64,000 nt of DNA from Mesorhizobium shangrilense. Lineage in GTDB: Bacteria > Pseudomonadota > Alphaproteobacteria > Rhizobiales > Rhizobiaceae. The stretch spans positions 1,245,501 to 1,309,500 of the forward strand of contig NZ_JAQGPN010000001.1 in NCBI RefSeq assembly GCF_028826155.1, in the 5' to 3' direction. The position numbers and the translations under genes are program-made. The notes beneath the pieces were generated by a model. That model searched no databases, was not told where the DNA came from, and saw nothing but the letters and a program-made list of their open reading frames with translations. Every line of letters begins with the position of its first letter. Within the stretch, counting starts at the first letter, position 1. This document shows, in pieces, positions 62,044 to 64,000 of the stretch.

Positions 62044-62923
62044 CGCCGGCCTGACCATGCGCGCCGAGGAGGCGCTGCCGGAGCGGCAGAATCCGTTCGC
62101 GGTGTTCCTGCGACGGCTTGCCGGAAACCGCGGCTTCGTCATCGGCGCGGGGTTGTTCCTGGTAGTGTTGGTTCTCGCCCTGTTTGCGGACCAGATCGCG
62201 CCCTACAAGCCGAACCTGAACAATTTCCGGGCCCGGCTCCAGCCGCCCAGCTGGGAACACTGGTTCGGCACGGATCATTTCGGCCGCGACATCCTTTCCC
62301 GCTCGATCCATGGCGGGCGGCTGTCGCTCTTCATCGGGCTGTCGGTCGTCGTCTTCACTGGCGTCTTCGGGACGCTGATCGGCGCGGTCTCAGGTTACTT
62401 CCGCAAGCTGGACAACGTGCTTATGCGCATCATGGACGCCATGATGGCGTTCCCGGCTATCCTGCTTGCCATCACGGTTGCGGCCACGCTCGGCTCTTCG
62501 GTGCCCAACGTCATCCTGGCGCTGGGAATTGCCACCACGCCGCACACGGCGCGCATTGTCCGGGCCTCTGTTCTGGTCGTGCGCGAGATGGAGTATGTCG
62601 AGGCCGCGCGCGCTCTCGGCGCCAGCCACATGCGCATTCTCTTCCGCCATATCCTTGCGAACTCCCTGGCGCCGCTGATCGTGCGCCTGACCTATGTGTT
62701 CGCCTCGGCGATCCTGGCGGAGGCCATCCTCTCCTACATCGGCGTTGGCCCGCCCCCGCCGGCCGCGACCTTCGGCGGCATCATCGCCAACGGCCGCGAC
62801 TTCATGGTCGAGGCGCCGTGGGTGACGCTGTTCCCGGGGGTGATCATCCTCGTCGTGGTGCTTGGCCTCAACCTGCTCGGCGACGGCCTGCGCGACGTCC
62901 TCGATCCACGCATCCGGATGTGA
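62036..62923 (+). CDS. ABC transporter permease, DppC type (importer 3)
   Basis: 295 residues if the TTG at 62036 is used, overlapping the DppB stop; ATG 62057 is possible. WEHWFGTDHFGRDILSRSIH and the EAA loop YVEAARALGASHMRILFRHI are present, as is YIGVGPPPPAATFGGII. It is 2 bases before the ATPase gene. Confidence 0.93.
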   Translation: MSSAGLTMRAEEALPERQNPFAVFLRRLAGNRGFVIGAGLFLVVLVLALFADQIAPYKPNLNNFRARLQPPSWEHWFGTDHFGRDILSRSIHGGRLSLFIGLSVVVFTGVFGTLIGAVSGYFRKLDNVLMRIMDAMMAFPAILLAITVAATLGSSVPNVILALGIATTPHTARIVRASVLVVREMEYVEAARALGASHMRILFRHILANSLAPLIVRLTYVFASAILAEAILSYIGVGPPPPAATFGGIIANGRDFMVEAPWVTLFPGVIILVVVLGLNLLGDGLRDVLDPRIRM

Positions 62924-62925
62924 CC

Positions 62926-63921
62926 ATGCTGACGGTGGAAAATCTCACGACCGTCGTCGGGTCGAACGCATCGGCGCCAAGCGTGCTGGAGGACGTGTCG
63001 TTCACGCTGGCAGCCGGCGAAGTGCTGTGCGTGGTCGGCGAATCCGGCAGCGGCAAGTCGATGCTGGCGCTGACGATCATGGACCTGCTCGGCTTCCCGG
63101 TGCGGCGCAAGTCGGGCCGCATCGTGCTCGACGGCGAGGACCTGTCGGCCCTCCCGCCGGCCGCCTGGCGGCAGAAGCGCGGCAGGGACATCTCCATGAT
63201 CTTCCAGGAGCCGATGACTTCGCTGAACCCGATCATGCGCGTCGGCGACCAGATCGACGAGGTGCTGCGCATCCGCAAGGGCATGAGCGCGGACGCCGCC
63301 AGGCGGCGCGCCATCGAACTCCTGGAGCGCGTCGAGATACCGTCGGCCTCCTCGCGCCTCGCTGCCTATCCGCACGAGCTTTCCGGCGGCATGCGCCAGC
63401 GTGTCATGATCGCTGTGGCGCTGGCCGCCGAGCCGAAGCTGTTGATCGCCGACGAACCGACCACCGCGCTCGACGTGACCATTCAGGCGCAGATCCTCGA
63501 CCTCTTGCGCAACATCCAGGCCGAGAGCGGCATGGCGCTGATGATGATCACCCACGATCTCGGCGTCGTCGCCGAAATGGCCCACAAGGTCATGGTGCTG
63601 TACGCTGGCCGCGTCGCCGAGATGGCGGATGTGGAGACTCTGTTCGACAACCCTTCCCATCCCTACACGCAGGCGCTGCTCGCCTCGATCCCGTCGCTCG
63701 ACGATACGGGCGACCGTTTGACGACCATCGCCGGCTCGGTTCCTGCCGTCGGCCAGATGCCAAAGGGCTGCCGTTTCGCGCCGCGCTGTGCGCACGTCCG
63801 GGAAGCGTGCCGCGTCGCGCCTCCGCCCCTGGCCGAGCTCGCGCCGGGACAGGCCGCGGCGTGCATCCGGCCGTTCGGCTACGCGCAGCCGTCTCCGATC
63901 CTGCAGGCGAGCGCGACATGA
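62926..63921 (+). CDS. ABC transporter ATP-binding protein, DppD type (importer 3)
   Basis: 331 residues from ATG 62926 ([20 protein letters not shown]). Walker [16 protein letters not shown]-loop [12 protein letters not shown], signature [15 protein letters not shown], Walker [13 protein letters not shown]. The C-terminal oligopeptide-transporter domain is full length with cysteines in [14 protein letters not shown]. It overlaps the next ATPase gene by 4 bases. Confidence 0.95.
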   Translation: MLTVENLTTVVGSNASAPSVLEDVSFTLAAGEVLCVVGESGSGKSMLALTIMDLLGFPVRRKSGRIVLDGEDLSALPPAAWRQKRGRDISMIFQEPMTSLNPIMRVGDQIDEVLRIRKGMSADAARRRAIELLERVEIPSASSRLAAYPHELSGGMRQRVMIAVALAAEPKLLIADEPTTALDVTIQAQILDLLRNIQAESGMALMMITHDLGVVAEMAHKVMVLYAGRVAEMADVETLFDNPSHPYTQALLASIPSLDDTGDRLTTIAGSVPAVGQMPKGCRFAPRCAHVREACRVAPPPLAELAPGQAAACIRPFGYAQPSPILQASAT

Positions 63922-64000
63922 CCGACGAGATCCTGATCGAGGCGCGCCGCCTCACCAAGCATTTCGAGCCGCGCAGCGGGTTGCTCGGGAAAGGGCAGCG
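63918..64000 (+). CDS. ABC transporter ATP-binding protein, DppF type, partial (importer 3)
   Basis: Only the first 27 or so residues are visible ([20 protein letters not shown]). The opening matches DppF-type ATPases, and the ATGA overlap with the DppD gene supports it. The rest lies beyond the window. Confidence 0.8.
   Translation, partial: MTDEILIEARRLTKHFEPRSGLLGKGQ

Noticed and set aside
59377..62142. A 921-residue open frame on the minus strand
   Set aside because: It lies opposite a binding protein and two permeases with clear family motifs. Long antisense frames are expected in this GC-rich codon usage.

Overview
The window looks like chromosomal DNA of an alphaproteobacterium of the order Hyphomicrobiales (Mesorhizobium/Aminobacter-like). 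This rests on the high GC content, a BioR-type biotin repressor with its TTATCTATAA-like boxes, an extra GroEL copy, and many ABC importers with GntR and IclR regulators. The genus is inference; there is no rRNA gene to settle it. No phage, insertion sequence or CRISPR array was seen. About 60 protein genes and one tRNA are supported.

Region 1 (1-8.9 kb) is an amine or aromatic uptake and oxidation island: two PotB/PotC-type permeases (one cut by the window edge), a class III aminotransferase, a Rieske oxygenase, a class I glutamine amidotransferase and a 2-oxoglutarate/Fe(II) oxygenase. An orphan groEL and a tiny DNA-binding-like gene sit in the middle. Two nearly identical 16-bp palindromes mark the permease/aminotransferase and Rieske promoters. 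Region 2 (9-14.6 kb) holds a response regulator/hybrid histidine kinase pair, a divergent OmpR-like protein whose receiver has lost its phosphorylation residues, small membrane proteins and an L,D-transpeptidase.

Region 3 (14.7-21.5 kb) is the most interesting part. It is a leftward phospholipid-type operon matching the poorly understood E. coli ynbABCD set: CDP-alcohol phosphatidyltransferase, hydrolase-methyltransferase fusion, PAP2/dual-specificity phosphatase fusion and CdsA. It also carries an acyltransferase and a small membrane protein, and is interrupted by a HigBA-type toxin-antitoxin pair. A good sigma-70 promoter with a perfect 20-bp palindrome over its -10 box precedes it. Region 4 (21.6-34.8 kb) is mostly housekeeping: DUF1284, bioY, bioR, DUF429, pdxY, LemA/TPM proteins, GNAT, ppa, DUF167, YggT, ThuA, an aldo/keto reductase, exonuclease III, tRNA-Ala(CGC) and an adenylate cyclase with TolB-like and TPR parts.

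Region 5 (35-56 kb) is a divergent catabolic regulon around an IclR gene. Leftward are IclR, an M81 (MlrC-like) metallopeptidase, RidA and a glutamate-1-semialdehyde-aminomutase-like enzyme. Rightward are a second M81 protein, a D-serine-dehydratase-like PLP enzyme, a second IclR, a third M81 protein and a complete Dpp-type importer, followed by a second complete Dpp-type importer. Region 6 (56.2-64 kb) is a GntR-controlled set: an enolase-superfamily enzyme, an M14 deacylase and a third Dpp-type importer running off the window. Two copies of a TACGGTATACCGTA-type operator lie directly behind TTGAC(A/T) -35 boxes at both ends of this set.
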